Shown: one piece after another, positions 35,471 to 43,642 of the stretch
Layout of the letters: the number at the start of each line of letters is the position of its first letter
Position numbering within the stretch: position 1 is the stretch's first letter
Source: Marinobacter sp. F4216
GTDB taxonomy: Bacteria; Pseudomonadota; Gammaproteobacteria; Pseudomonadales; Oleiphilaceae
Length of the DNA: 64,000 nt
Reading direction: 5' to 3'
NCBI RefSeq assembly: GCF_019931195.1
Contig: NZ_JAIOUO010000006.1
Location: 124,001 to 188,000 of the forward strand
Position numbers and translations under genes: made by a program
Notes under the pieces: model-generated
The model's database searches: none
Told to the model about the DNA's origin: nothing
Seen by the model: the letters and a program-made list of their open reading frames with translations, nothing else

Positions 35471-35661
35471 GCCCTCCTTCAGGGGAGTAGCCTCCGCATA
35501 ACGCTTCAGTACATGGCGGACGGCAGTCAACACACTTGGGGCTCAATCTCCATGGCTGTCGTGTCCCACCGACAATTCGGTGGAATTGGCAAGACCTGAG
35601 GCAGGACATCTCCGAGGGGCGGAAGATGTGCTGCCTCATGTCTGTTATCCGCCCCGGAGCA
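35471..35661 (+). promoter_or_regulatory. Manganese riboswitch (yybP-ykoY type) with translational expression platform
   Basis: The conserved 5' element AGGGGAGTAGC (35481-35491) and 3' element GGCAAGACC (35588-35596) are those of the yybP-ykoY aptamer. P1 is formed by CCTTCAGG with CCTGAGG (35595-35601). Downstream, CTCCGAGGGGCGGA (35610-35623) can pair with TCCGCCCCGGAG (35648-35659) and bury the GGAG ribosome site of the exporter. A competing pair, GAGGCAG (35598-35604) with CTGCCTC (35631-35637), overlaps the P1 strand, so Mn-dependent P1 formation could switch the fold. Manganese sensing is known for the family; the switching model is inference. Confidence 0.88.
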
Positions 35662-35665
35662 CAAT

Positions 35666-36235
35666 ATGGAAGCCTTTCTCGCATCGACGGCTGCAGTAGC
35701 CATCGCCGAAATCGGTGACAAGACCCAGTTATTATCCCTGTTTCTCGTCGTACGTTATGGCAAGCGCCTGCCCATCATCCTTGGCATACTGCTGGCTACG
35801 GTTCTGAACCATGCGTTATCGGCATGGCTGGGCGCCTGGATTGCCGGATGGATTCCGGAGGCCTGGCTGCCCTGGATACTGGCGATCAGCTTCATTGCCA
35901 TTGCGGGATGGTTGCTGATTCCCGACAAGGACGACAGCGACGATTCCCGGTTTCTCGGGCTCGGCGCCTTTGCTGCCACCACCGTCATGTTCTTCCTGGC
36001 GGAGATCGGCGACAAGACCCAGATCGCGACGGTCGTACTGGCGGCGCGTTTTACGGAAACCGTCTGGGTTATTATTGGAACCACCGTGGGTATGTTGGTA
36101 GCAAATATCCCGGTTATTATGGCGGGCCGCTGGCTGATGGAGCGACTGCCACTGACGACGGCACGTATCGGTGCGAGCCTGCTGTTTGTCGTCCTGGCGG
36201 TCGTCACGGTGGCCGCCACGGTAATGAACTCATGA
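35666..36235 (+). CDS. UPF0016/TMEM165-GDT1 family manganese exporter
   Basis: This 189-aa membrane protein has six transmembrane helices in two inverted repeats. Each repeat carries the family signature EIGDKTQ (residues 15-21 and about 113-119), whose acidic residues bind the cation. A short acidic loop (DKDDSDD) separates the halves. Members export Mn2+ (or act as Ca/Mn-H+ exchangers). The manganese riboswitch directly upstream strongly supports Mn2+ export here. The GGAG ribosome site is inside the switch's sequestering stem. Confidence 0.92.
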   Translation: MEAFLASTAAVAIAEIGDKTQLLSLFLVVRYGKRLPIILGILLATVLNHALSAWLGAWIAGWIPEAWLPWILAISFIAIAGWLLIPDKDDSDDSRFLGLGAFAATTVMFFLAEIGDKTQIATVVLAARFTETVWVIIGTTVGMLVANIPVIMAGRWLMERLPLTTARIGASLLFVVLAVVTVAATVMNS

Positions 36236-36289
36236 GCCCGGAGACGGTCTCTGAAGACAGATAACCTGTTGAATGTGGAAAAGAATTGT

Positions 36290-37327
36290 ATGTTGTTCAG
36301 AGTGTTGACCCTGACCGTGCTGGCCCTGGCAGCTCCTGCGGCCTATGCGACAGCCAGTGCGCCGTTGGCTGATAAGGCCGAGGGTGCCGGTGAGAGTGCG
36401 GATGACCGCGCCCCCAGGGTGCCGACGTTTGAGTTGAACGGTGACCTGGCGGGTCGGCTGGATGTATTCACAACCCGGTACGAAGACACCTTCGCTAACA
36501 TCGGAATCCGCAACGCACTGGGTTACCTGGAACTGGTCAAGGCCAATCCGGACGTGGATCCCTGGTTGCCGGGTGAAGGTACCACCATCACTCTGCCACG
36601 TCAGTATGTGCTACCGGAAACCCGCCGTGAGGGCATTGTGATTAACCTGGCCGAATACCGGTTGTATTACTTCACCGACAATGGGGTCCAGGTGTATCCG
36701 GTTGGCGTGGGCACGGCAGAAAACCCCTCGCCGCTGACCAGCGCAGAGGTCACCATGCGCCTGGAATCTCCGGCCTGGTACCCCCCGGCCAGCATCCGGG
36801 CCGAGTACGAGCGCAGTGGTGAATACCTGCCCAAGATGATTCCACCGGGGCCGGATAATCCTCTGGGCACTCATGCGCTGCTACTCAGTGAAGAGGGTTA
36901 CCTGATTCACGGCACCAATAAAAAGTTTGGAGTGGGAACCGCCGTCAGCCATGGCTGTTTCCGGATGTACAACGAGGACATTTCCCGTTTCGTTTATCAG
37001 GTAGACAAAGGCACCCCGGTGCAGGTCATCCACGACCCGGTAAAGATCGGTCTGTCTGGCGGCGAGGTGTGGTTGGAAGTGCACCGCCCGGAAGAAGAGT
37101 ACCCGCAGCAGGAGCGGGATCGACTCTGGCGCCAGGTGTCTGAAGAAGTGGAAGCTTTCCGCCTCCGGCATCCGGGTGTGGAGGTCAAGCGTCGCGCCAT
37201 CGAGCTGGCGGTGGAACAGGCGGATGGTATTCCGACCATGATTGGCGAGCAGGTGGCCACCGTGGCCGACGAGCGCAAGAAAAAGCCCCGGACCCCGGGC
37301 GATCCCCGGGAAACGCTATACTTCTGA
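36290..37327 (+). CDS. L,D-transpeptidase, ErfK/YbiS/YcfS type
   Basis: This 345-aa exported enzyme has a signal peptide (MLFRVLTLTVLALAAPAAYA) and a LysM-like segment (NPDVDPWLPGEGTTITLPRQYVLP). The YkuD catalytic domain has IHGTNKKFGVGTAVSHGCFRM (HxnSHGC motif, catalytic Cys). Enzymes of this type attach Lpp-like lipoproteins to peptidoglycan or make 3-3 crosslinks. An Lpp-like lipoprotein gene lies 3 kb downstream. ATG 36290 has GGAAAAG 7 nt upstream and is preferred over a TTG 21 nt earlier. The C-terminal 80 residues are charged and helical. Confidence 0.9.
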   Translation: MLFRVLTLTVLALAAPAAYATASAPLADKAEGAGESADDRAPRVPTFELNGDLAGRLDVFTTRYEDTFANIGIRNALGYLELVKANPDVDPWLPGEGTTITLPRQYVLPETRREGIVINLAEYRLYYFTDNGVQVYPVGVGTAENPSPLTSAEVTMRLESPAWYPPASIRAEYERSGEYLPKMIPPGPDNPLGTHALLLSEEGYLIHGTNKKFGVGTAVSHGCFRMYNEDISRFVYQVDKGTPVQVIHDPVKIGLSGGEVWLEVHRPEEEYPQQERDRLWRQVSEEVEAFRLRHPGVEVKRRAIELAVEQADGIPTMIGEQVATVADERKKKPRTPGDPRETLYF

Positions 37328-37374
37328 CGGGCAGGCCGGTGATCGGGGGACCTTATCTCAACAGGGAGGTGTGT

Positions 37375-38127
37375 ATGAGTTCGACCATTCTGATTACCGG
37401 CGCAAGCTCTGGTCTGGGCGAGGGCATGGCCCGCGAATTCGCCGCCCGGGGCAACAATCTGGCCCTGTGTGCCCGCCGCACAGAGCGCCTGGACGCTCTG
37501 AAAACCGAGCTAGAGGCCTCCCACGCCAATATTACGGTGAGTGTTCGTGCACTGGATGTGGACAATCACTCACAAGTTTTCGACGTTTTTCGCGCGTTCC
37601 GGGACGACTTCGGCACCATCGACCGGATCATCGTCAATGCCGGTGTCGGCATGGGCCGGCCACTGGGGACAGGCCAGTTCGATGCCAATCGCCAGACGGC
37701 AGAAACCAACTTTGTCTCTGCCCTCGCGCAGATGGAAGCGGCCATGGAAATTTTCCGGGCCCAGAACCATGGCCACCTGGTGACCGTGTCCTCGGTGTCC
37801 GCAGTGCGCGGTATGCCCTCAAATATCACTACGTATGGTGCCACCAAGGCGGGCCTCGCGGCACTATCGGAAGGCTTGCGTGTCGAACTGACGAGGACGA
37901 AATCTCCGATCCGGGTGACTACACTGTATCCAGGCTATATCAATACCGCGATTAACGAGAAGGTGAAAAACAAGCCCTTCGCCGTGGATGTCCGGACCGG
38001 CTGCAAGGCGATGGTTAAGGCCATCGAGTCCGGCAAAAAGGAATGCTACGTACCGAGTTGGCCTTGGTCGCCCATTGGCTTCCTCCTGAAACGGCTGCCG
38101 GAACCGGTACTGGCAAAAATGTTCTGA
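37375..38127 (+). CDS. SDR-family oxidoreductase
   Basis: This 250-aa protein has a complete classical SDR set: TGASSGLG cofactor loop (residues 8-15), NAG (near 89), catalytic Ser in VSSVSA and YGATK (YxxxK). The C-terminal PGYINTAINEK segment and a hydrophobic end suggest membrane association, as in fatty-acyl or ketosphinganine reductase-like members. GGGAGG precedes the ATG. The substrate is unknown. Confidence 0.88.
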   Translation: MSSTILITGASSGLGEGMAREFAARGNNLALCARRTERLDALKTELEASHANITVSVRALDVDNHSQVFDVFRAFRDDFGTIDRIIVNAGVGMGRPLGTGQFDANRQTAETNFVSALAQMEAAMEIFRAQNHGHLVTVSSVSAVRGMPSNITTYGATKAGLAALSEGLRVELTRTKSPIRVTTLYPGYINTAINEKVKNKPFAVDVRTGCKAMVKAIESGKKECYVPSWPWSPIGFLLKRLPEPVLAKMF

Positions 38128-38152
38128 TCGTTCCCCAAGACGGGGAGGACGT

Positions 38153-39598
38153 ATGCAGAGTCACCGACCCGCCAGGACCCTCCCTTACCCCATGCTTCGG
38201 CTGTGGGCGCTTATCTCTTTTTTCGCGTGCCTGATTGGTCTGGCCGCCCTCATACAGCCACTCTCGGCCGACTCCAAATCCACCAATACCGTGCTTGTCC
38301 TCTCCATCGAAGGCGCGATCGGCCCCGCCACCATGGATTACGTTACCCGTGGCATTCGACGAGCTGAGAGCGGTGAAGCCGACCTGGTGGTACTGGAAAT
38401 GGATACGCCCGGTGGCCTGATGGATTCCATGCGCGACATCATCAAGGTGATTCTGGCCTCTGATGTGCCGGTGGTCAGCTATGTGTCTCCCGCCGGGGCC
38501 CGCGCGGCAAGTGCGGGCACTTACCTTATGTACGCCAGCCACATTGCTGCGATGGCGCCAGCCACCAACCTCGGTTCTGCAACCCCGGTACAGATGGGCG
38601 GACTGCCAGGGGGCGATCCTCAACCGTCTGAGCAGCCTGACACCAGCGATGAAGCCCAGGATGGAAGCAAGGATGAGGACGGCAAGCGCAGGGGCGGCAC
38701 CGCCATGGAACGCAAGGTGCTGGAGGATGCCGTCAGTTACATTCGGGGGCTGGCAAATCGTCACGGCCGCAATGCCGATTGGGCTGAAGAAGCGGTCCGG
38801 GAAGGGGTAAACCTCAGTGCTGCCGCGGCGCTGGAGCGTAATGTGATTGATGTGGTGGCGGATAACCTCAGCGAACTTCTGGAACAGATTGATGGTCGCA
38901 CGGTGCGTATGGCTACCGGTGAGCGCACACTGGACACCGCGAGCCTGTCGGTGGTGCGGGCACAGCCGGATTGGCGAACCCGCCTGTTGTCGGTGATCAC
39001 CGATCCGAATGTCGCGTACTTCCTGATGATCATCGGTTTCTACGGCATCGTCTTTGAACTGGCCAATCCTGGGGCGGTGGTACCGGGTGTGATCGGTGCG
39101 ATCTGCCTGATTCTGGCGCTCTTTGCGTTTCAGGTGTTGTCTGTCAATTACGCCGGACTGGCGCTGATCCTGCTGGGGCTGGCGTTTATGGTCGGGGAGG
39201 CGTTTGTCCCCAGCTTCGGGATTCTGGGAATCGGGGGCATAGTTGCCTTTGTCACCGGTTCGGTCATTTTGATGGATGGCTCGCATCGGGATATCTCATT
39301 GCCCACCATTGGTGGTACAGCGATTGTCGCCGCCGGATTTATGTTGTGGACGGTGACCAAGTTCATTCGCTTGCGCCGCCATCATCCGGTCAGTGGCGGC
39401 GAGCAACTTGCCCATGAGAGCGGTGTCGCGCTGGATGAATTTGTCCGCGAACACGAGTATTTCCGAGGGCACGTCCGATTAAGTGGTGAGCGTTGGAACG
39501 CAGTGAGCCAGGAGCCCGTGCAGTCGGGCGATAGCGTTCGGGTAACCGGGGTTGAGGGGCTGACGGTTTCGGTTGAGGTGAAGCACGACAACGCCTGA
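38153..39598 (+). CDS. NfeD-family membrane serine protease (ClpP-like, with C-terminal OB domain)
   Basis: This 481-aa protein has a signal anchor (about 15-40) and a ClpP-like protease domain (about 45-270) with ARAASAGTYLMYAS containing the nucleophile Ser. MERKVLEDAVSYIRGLA contains the likely general-base Lys. A block of four or five transmembrane helices (about 285-410) and the NfeD soluble OB domain (about 420-481) follow. An acidic low-complexity insert (PSEQPDTSDEAQDGSKDEDG) interrupts the protease domain. It sits 34 nt upstream of a slipin gene, the classic NfeD-slipin pair in which the protease cleaves the stomatin homologue. Confidence 0.92.
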   Translation: MQSHRPARTLPYPMLRLWALISFFACLIGLAALIQPLSADSKSTNTVLVLSIEGAIGPATMDYVTRGIRRAESGEADLVVLEMDTPGGLMDSMRDIIKVILASDVPVVSYVSPAGARAASAGTYLMYASHIAAMAPATNLGSATPVQMGGLPGGDPQPSEQPDTSDEAQDGSKDEDGKRRGGTAMERKVLEDAVSYIRGLANRHGRNADWAEEAVREGVNLSAAAALERNVIDVVADNLSELLEQIDGRTVRMATGERTLDTASLSVVRAQPDWRTRLLSVITDPNVAYFLMIIGFYGIVFELANPGAVVPGVIGAICLILALFAFQVLSVNYAGLALILLGLAFMVGEAFVPSFGILGIGGIVAFVTGSVILMDGSHRDISLPTIGGTAIVAAGFMLWTVTKFIRLRRHHPVSGGEQLAHESGVALDEFVREHEYFRGHVRLSGERWNAVSQEPVQSGDSVRVTGVEGLTVSVEVKHDNA

Positions 39599-39632
39599 TC
39601 CGTAAACGGTCGAATGAAACCAAGGAGGATCT

Positions 39633-40427
39633 ATGATTGGTGAACTGATTCCATACATTGCGCCCGCGGTGGTGCTGCTGCTGATCCTCGCGTCGGCTAT
39701 CAAGATCCTGCCGGAATACGAGCGTGGCGTGGTGTTCTTCCTCGGTCGCTTCCAGGGTGTGAAGGGGCCGGGCCTGATTATCGTGATCCCCGGGATTCAA
39801 CAAATGGTGAGGGTCGATCTGCGGGTGATCGTTCTGGATGTGCCCAGTCAGGACGTGATTTCCAAGGATAACGTCACGGTGCGCGTAAACGCCGTACTGT
39901 ATTTCCGGGTGGTGGACCCGGAACGGGCCATTATCCGGGTGGAGGACTATCATTCCGCGACCAGCCAGCTGGCGCAGACCACACTACGATCGGTTCTGGG
40001 TAAACATGATCTCGATGAAATGTTGTCCGAGAGAGACAAACTCAATTCCGATATTCAGGACATCATTGATGCACAGACGGAGGAGTGGGGTATCAAGGTG
40101 GCGAATGTGGAGATCAAACACGTTGACCTGAACGAATCAATGATCCGGGCGATTGCCCGTCAGGCCGAGGCAGAGCGGGAACGTCGGGCTAAGGTGATCC
40201 ATGCGGAAGGCGAGCTTCAGGCCTCGAAGAAACTGGTAGAAGCCGCTCAGGTGATGTCTGCCAATCATGGGGCCATGCAGCTGCGTTACCTGCAAACCCT
40301 GGCGGATATGAGCAACACCAACGCCTCCACTATTGTCTTCCCGCTACCATTGGAGCTGGTAAAAGGCTTTCTGGAATCGAAGGATGGCAAGGGAACCGGG
40401 GATGCGGCTCCGGATGCGGAGGCTTAA
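39633..40427 (+). CDS. Slipin (stomatin/prohibitin SPFH-family protein)
   Basis: This 264-aa protein has one N-terminal membrane segment (about 5-25) and an SPFH domain (about 26-190) including [29 protein letters not shown] helical oligomerisation region ([27 protein letters not shown]) follows. It ends with a hydrophobic [11 protein letters not shown], the type of site cleaved by NfeD-family proteases in archaeal homologues. An AAGGAGGAT ribosome site precedes the ATG. It is co-transcribed with nfeD and ends at a bidirectional terminator. Confidence 0.93.
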   Translation: MIGELIPYIAPAVVLLLILASAIKILPEYERGVVFFLGRFQGVKGPGLIIVIPGIQQMVRVDLRVIVLDVPSQDVISKDNVTVRVNAVLYFRVVDPERAIIRVEDYHSATSQLAQTTLRSVLGKHDLDEMLSERDKLNSDIQDIIDAQTEEWGIKVANVEIKHVDLNESMIRAIARQAEAERERRAKVIHAEGELQASKKLVEAAQVMSANHGAMQLRYLQTLADMSNTNASTIVFPLPLELVKGFLESKDGKGTGDAAPDAEA

Positions 40428-40439
40428 AAAGCAGGCATA

Positions 40440-40466
40440 AAAAAGGCCGGTTAAACCGGCCTTTTA
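40440..40466. terminator. Bidirectional terminator between slipin and lpp-like genes
   Basis: The sequence AAAAGGCCGGTT-AAACCGGCCTTTT folds into a stem of about 12 bp and is flanked by A and T runs on both sides, so it works for both convergent genes. Confidence 0.9.
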
Positions 40467-40487
40467 GACGTCGGCTCAGGCCGAGTC

Positions 40488-40766
40488 TTACTTCATGCTG
40501 GACTGCTCAAGCATGCGCTTGGCGCGCTCGTTTGCTTCGTTAGCAGCGCGCTCAGCTGCCTTGGCAGCAGCCAGTGCTTCTTCAGCAGTCTGCTGTGCAG
40601 TGCGAGCAGAGGAAGCAGCGCTGTTAGCGGTGCTCAGAGCATTTTCGGCAGTCTGCTCGGCAGAATTCGCGGTTGCAGTTGCTTCGTCAACGGCAGCCTG
40701 GTTGGAGGCGCAGCCTGCAGTCATAGCAGTGGCCAGAGCGAACCCGGCGATCGTCAGTTTACGCAT
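40488..40766 (-). CDS. Lpp/OprI-like alanine-zipper outer-membrane lipoprotein
   Basis: This 92-aa protein has a lipobox TAGC (cysteine 19). The mature part is almost entirely an alanine-rich heptad coiled coil (ATANSAEQTAENALSTANSA and AKAAERAANEANERAKRM), as in Murein lipoprotein/OprI. Unlike E. coli Lpp, the chain ends in SSMK: a C-terminal lysine that could be the peptidoglycan attachment residue. The two L,D-transpeptidases nearby could attach it. It is probably abundant and monocistronic. Confidence 0.9.
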   Translation of the reverse strand: MRKLTIAGFALATAMTAGCASNQAAVDEATATANSAEQTAENALSTANSAASSARTAQQTAEEALAAAKAAERAANEANERAKRMLEQSSMK

Positions 40767-40962
40767 TATGATTCCCCTTATTGGTCGAGTTATTTCCTAT
40801 GCTCCGGAAATCAGTATAGATGACTTCCTGTCAATCGCGCCCAAAGGGCATTGACAACCGGATCGTTTCTCAGTGTAAAACACTCAGAGCCAAAATGTTA
40901 ACAAAGGGTACGTAAATTTTTCGACCACGTGACAACAACTTAATGCTGCTGTCACGGAAAGT

Positions 40963-41523
40963 TCACGGAACAATTCGAATTGGGGTGCCGTCCGCGACCA
41001 GTTGCCAGATTTCATCCATTTCTTCGTTGGTCACGGCAATACAGCCATCGGTCCAGTCCAGTCCGCGGTAGGCAAATGCCATGTCGCCGACTTCGTTGGG
41101 TAGTCCGTGGATCATGATGCTGCCGCCGGGGTCCTGTCCCCAGGCCCTCGCCTGTTCCCTGTCCTGTTCGTTCGGGTAGGAGATGTGAATCGATTTGTAG
41201 AAATCACTGCTGGCGTTGCGCCAGTCCAGAACGTAATCACCCTCCGGGGTGCGTTCGTCACCCTCATAGAGCTTGTGGCCCTCGGGGTTATCGCCCAGGG
41301 ATACGCGATAGCTCTTCACCACCCGCTCACCATCCATCAGGTAGAGCCGACGCTCACCTTTTCGCACCAGCACCTGACTGATGTCCAGCGACTCAGCCTG
41401 AGACGAGGCCGGCATTGGCATATGGGTGTCAGCCTTGGCCAACAGCTCAGTTGCCGACACCGCGGCTGGAGAAATCAGGGTGGCTGCCAGTAGACAGGCG
41501 CTTAAAAAAAATCGGGAAAACAT
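40963..41523 (-). CDS. Exported L,D-transpeptidase family (YkuD) protein, short form
   Basis: This 186-aa protein has a signal peptide (MFSRFFLSACLLAATLISPAAVSA) and a YkuD domain. The active-site stretch is SIMIHGLPNEVGDMAFAYRGLDWTDGCIAV; the catalytic Cys lies in TDGC rather than the usual SHGC. This DxTxGC subtype is common in small YkuD proteins such as YafK-like enzymes, some of which act as amidases on Lpp-peptidoglycan linkages. ATG 41523 is preferred to a TTG 18 nt earlier. It is separated from the lpp-like gene by about 195 bp. Confidence 0.85.
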   Translation of the reverse strand: MFSRFFLSACLLAATLISPAAVSATELLAKADTHMPMPASSQAESLDISQVLVRKGERRLYLMDGERVVKSYRVSLGDNPEGHKLYEGDERTPEGDYVLDWRNASSDFYKSIHISYPNEQDREQARAWGQDPGGSIMIHGLPNEVGDMAFAYRGLDWTDGCIAVTNEEMDEIWQLVADGTPIRIVP

Positions 41524-41604
41524 GTTTAGTGAACTTACCAATGGTTAATCTTTGCACAGGCGCATTTATAACATAGGCCGCCAGGCCAATGTTGAGAGCT
41601 TTTG

Positions 41605-43359
41605 TTAACTTTTGGCGTGATCTTTTTTCTGATGTTTCGTGCCTGGCCCCTCCATCTTGAGGCCTACCTTGGTGACCCGATCGGATTCGGTTGCTCTCGC
41701 CACCAGCGTCACCGGCCCCAGCAAAACGGTATCGCCCACTACCGGGTGGCCTCTGGTGCGTTTGGCGAAGCACTCCGCCAGTGACAGCTCGGGTGGCAAG
41801 TCGTCGAATTCGATGCCGTAAACCTGCTCCACATCCCCCAGCAGCGCATCGCCATTGAGCACAAAGTCCCCGAAAAAGGCCCGTTCGGCCAGATATTCGG
41901 GCGCGTGCCGACCACTCAGGGCCTTGCCCAGTTCGGGCAGGACACCGGGGGTGGCAAACATGGCCAGCACATCACCGCTGACCACCTGCAGGTCCACGTT
42001 TGGCTGCAGGCAGACCTGATTCCGGAATACGCCAGCCACGGCGGTTTTTTCCGGAAGGTGAAGTTGGCCCAGTGGCCGGGGGGTCTCCCAGGGTTTGCCC
42101 CGTAAGGGGAACAGCATGAGCTCATGGCCACCGGCCGCCGGCACATCCAGTGGCAATCGCCGGTACGGGTCTTCGCCGGAGGGCACCTCCAGTTTAAGCT
42201 TTCTGGCCAGAGGTGCCATGGTGGTGCCCTGCACCACCAGCGAGACCAGGACGATAAAGAACGCGATGTGGAATATCAGTTGGGACTCCGGCAACCCGGC
42301 CATTACCGGGAACAGTGCCAGTACGATGGGAACCGCACCCCGCAGACCGACCCAGCCAATAAATCCCAGCTCCCGGCGGTTGAAGCCAAATGGCAGCAAA
42401 GTGAGTGTAACGGCCAGCGGACGAATAATCAGAATCAGTGCCAGGGCCATGATCAGGCCACCACCGGCCAGCGGCCACAACTCGGAGGGCGATACCAGCA
42501 GGCCCAGCATCAGGAACAGGCACAGTTGGGCCAGCCAGGCCAGGCCGTCGTGTACCTGAAGGATCATCGGCATCATCCGGACCTCGCGATTGCCGATCAC
42601 CACACCGGCCAGATAAATCGCCAGGAAGCCACTGCCACCCAGGGCGTTGGTTCCGGCAAATACGGCAATGCCGGCGGCGGCGACCAGCAGTGGATACAGG
42701 GAGGGCGTCAGCCGGATCCGGTTGGTCAGTTCGGCGATCAGGCGTCCTCCCAGCACGCCCGCGATGCCCCCAATGCCCATCTGTTTGGCCAGCATCGTCG
42801 CCGCTTCACCGCCGGCGCTGGCGTCCTCGTTACCGATCAGGGTGACCAGTAGCAGCGTCAGAAAGATGGCCATGGGATCGTTACTGCCGGATTCGATCTC
42901 CAGTGTGGCACTGACCCGTTCGTTGAGGTGTAGGCCCCGGCCCTGCAACAGGGAGAAGACCGCGGCAGCGTCCGTAGAGGAAATGATGGCGCCGATCAGC
43001 AGTGATAGCAGCCAGGGCAGGTCAAACACCCAGTGGGCAACCACGGCAGCGCCCCCGGCGGTCAGGAATACCCCGAGTGTGGCCAGCATCAGGGCTGGTC
43101 GCAGTCCTACCCGGAAGGTCTCGGCACGGGTCCTCATGCCGCCATCCAGCAGTATGACCCCCAGCGCCAGGTTGGCCATCAGGAATGCCAGAGGAAAGTT
43201 GTCGAATTCAATGCCACCGGGGCCGTCCTGGCCCATCATCATGCCGACAACCAGGAATATCAGCAGCACCGGCATGCCAACCCGGCTGGACAGCGGGCTG
43301 AGCAGAATGCTGATCACCAGCATCAGGGCACCCATCAGGGTAAGGGTGGGGTCCATCAC
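41605..43359 (-). CDS. Potassium/proton antiporter, CvrA/NhaP2 type
   Basis: This 584-aa CPA1 antiporter has a 12-helix membrane domain (about 1-385) with SSTDAAAVFSLLQGRG, IESGSNDPMAIFLTLLLV (the ND pair of CPA1 proteins) and GWVGLRGAVPIVLALFP. A cytoplasmic TrkA-C/RCK-C domain (about 400-490) and a CorC/HlyC-like transporter-associated domain (about 495-575) follow. This layout is that of K+/H+ antiporters such as NhaP2. It is monocistronic, just upstream of tRNA-Gly on the opposite strand. Confidence 0.9.
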   Translation of the reverse strand: MMDPTLTLMGALMLVISILLSPLSSRVGMPVLLIFLVVGMMMGQDGPGGIEFDNFPLAFLMANLALGVILLDGGMRTRAETFRVGLRPALMLATLGVFLTAGGAAVVAHWVFDLPWLLSLLIGAIISSTDAAAVFSLLQGRGLHLNERVSATLEIESGSNDPMAIFLTLLLVTLIGNEDASAGGEAATMLAKQMGIGGIAGVLGGRLIAELTNRIRLTPSLYPLLVAAAGIAVFAGTNALGGSGFLAIYLAGVVIGNREVRMMPMILQVHDGLAWLAQLCLFLMLGLLVSPSELWPLAGGGLIMALALILIIRPLAVTLTLLPFGFNRRELGFIGWVGLRGAVPIVLALFPVMAGLPESQLIFHIAFFIVLVSLVVQGTTMAPLARKLKLEVPSGEDPYRRLPLDVPAAGGHELMLFPLRGKPWETPRPLGQLHLPEKTAVAGVFRNQVCLQPNVDLQVVSGDVLAMFATPGVLPELGKALSGRHAPEYLAERAFFGDFVLNGDALLGDVEQVYGIEFDDLPPELSLAECFAKRTRGHPVVGDTVLLGPVTLVARATESDRVTKVGLKMEGPGTKHQKKDHAKS

Positions 43360-43376
43360 AACTCCAGACTCTGTGC

Positions 43377-43406
43377 TTGCCTAACCGTGTGCCAGCACTC
43401 TATATT
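43377..43406 (+). promoter_or_regulatory. Promoter of tRNA-Gly
   Basis: TTGCCT (43377-43382) and TATATT (43401-43406) are 18 bp apart. The GC-rich stretch GCGCGGCCC just after the -10 is typical of stringently controlled stable-RNA promoters. Confidence 0.6.
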
Positions 43407-43427
43407 TTTGCGCGGCCCATTGCATAC

Positions 43428-43501
43428 GCGGGTGTAGTTCAATGGTAGAACGGCAGCTTCCCAAGCTGCATACGAGGGTTCGATTCCCTTCACCCGCTCC
43501 A
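43428..43501 (+). tRNA. tRNA-Gly, anticodon CCC
   Basis: The acceptor stem GCGGGTG/CACCCGC is perfect, the D-arm reads TAGTTCAATGGTAGAAC and the anticodon stem GCAGC/GCTGC encloses TTCCCAA (anticodon CCC). The T-arm GAGGGTTCGATTCCCTT is normal. The discriminator is T and CCA is encoded at 43499-43501. It decodes GGG. Confidence 0.97.
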
Positions 43502-43579
43502 CTCTACACGACTCTTACCTGTCGATGAGCCAAAACACTACTATATATCAGAGTTCTATGATTTTTTGCTGGGCAGGCA

Positions 43580-43607
43580 CTCTCCGGCTTCCGAGGAAAC
43601 CGGAGAG
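43580..43607 (-). other. Hairpin downstream of the PA14/TSP3 lipoprotein gene
   Basis: CTCTCCGG/CCGGAGAG is a perfect 8-bp stem, extended inside by TTCC/GGAA. It lies 36 nt after the lipoprotein stop on the minus strand. No T-run follows in either direction, so mRNA protection or Rho-assisted termination is as likely as intrinsic termination. Confidence 0.5.
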
Positions 43608-43642
43608 GTTGATCGGCGAACTTGTGTTCTCTTACTCCTGGC

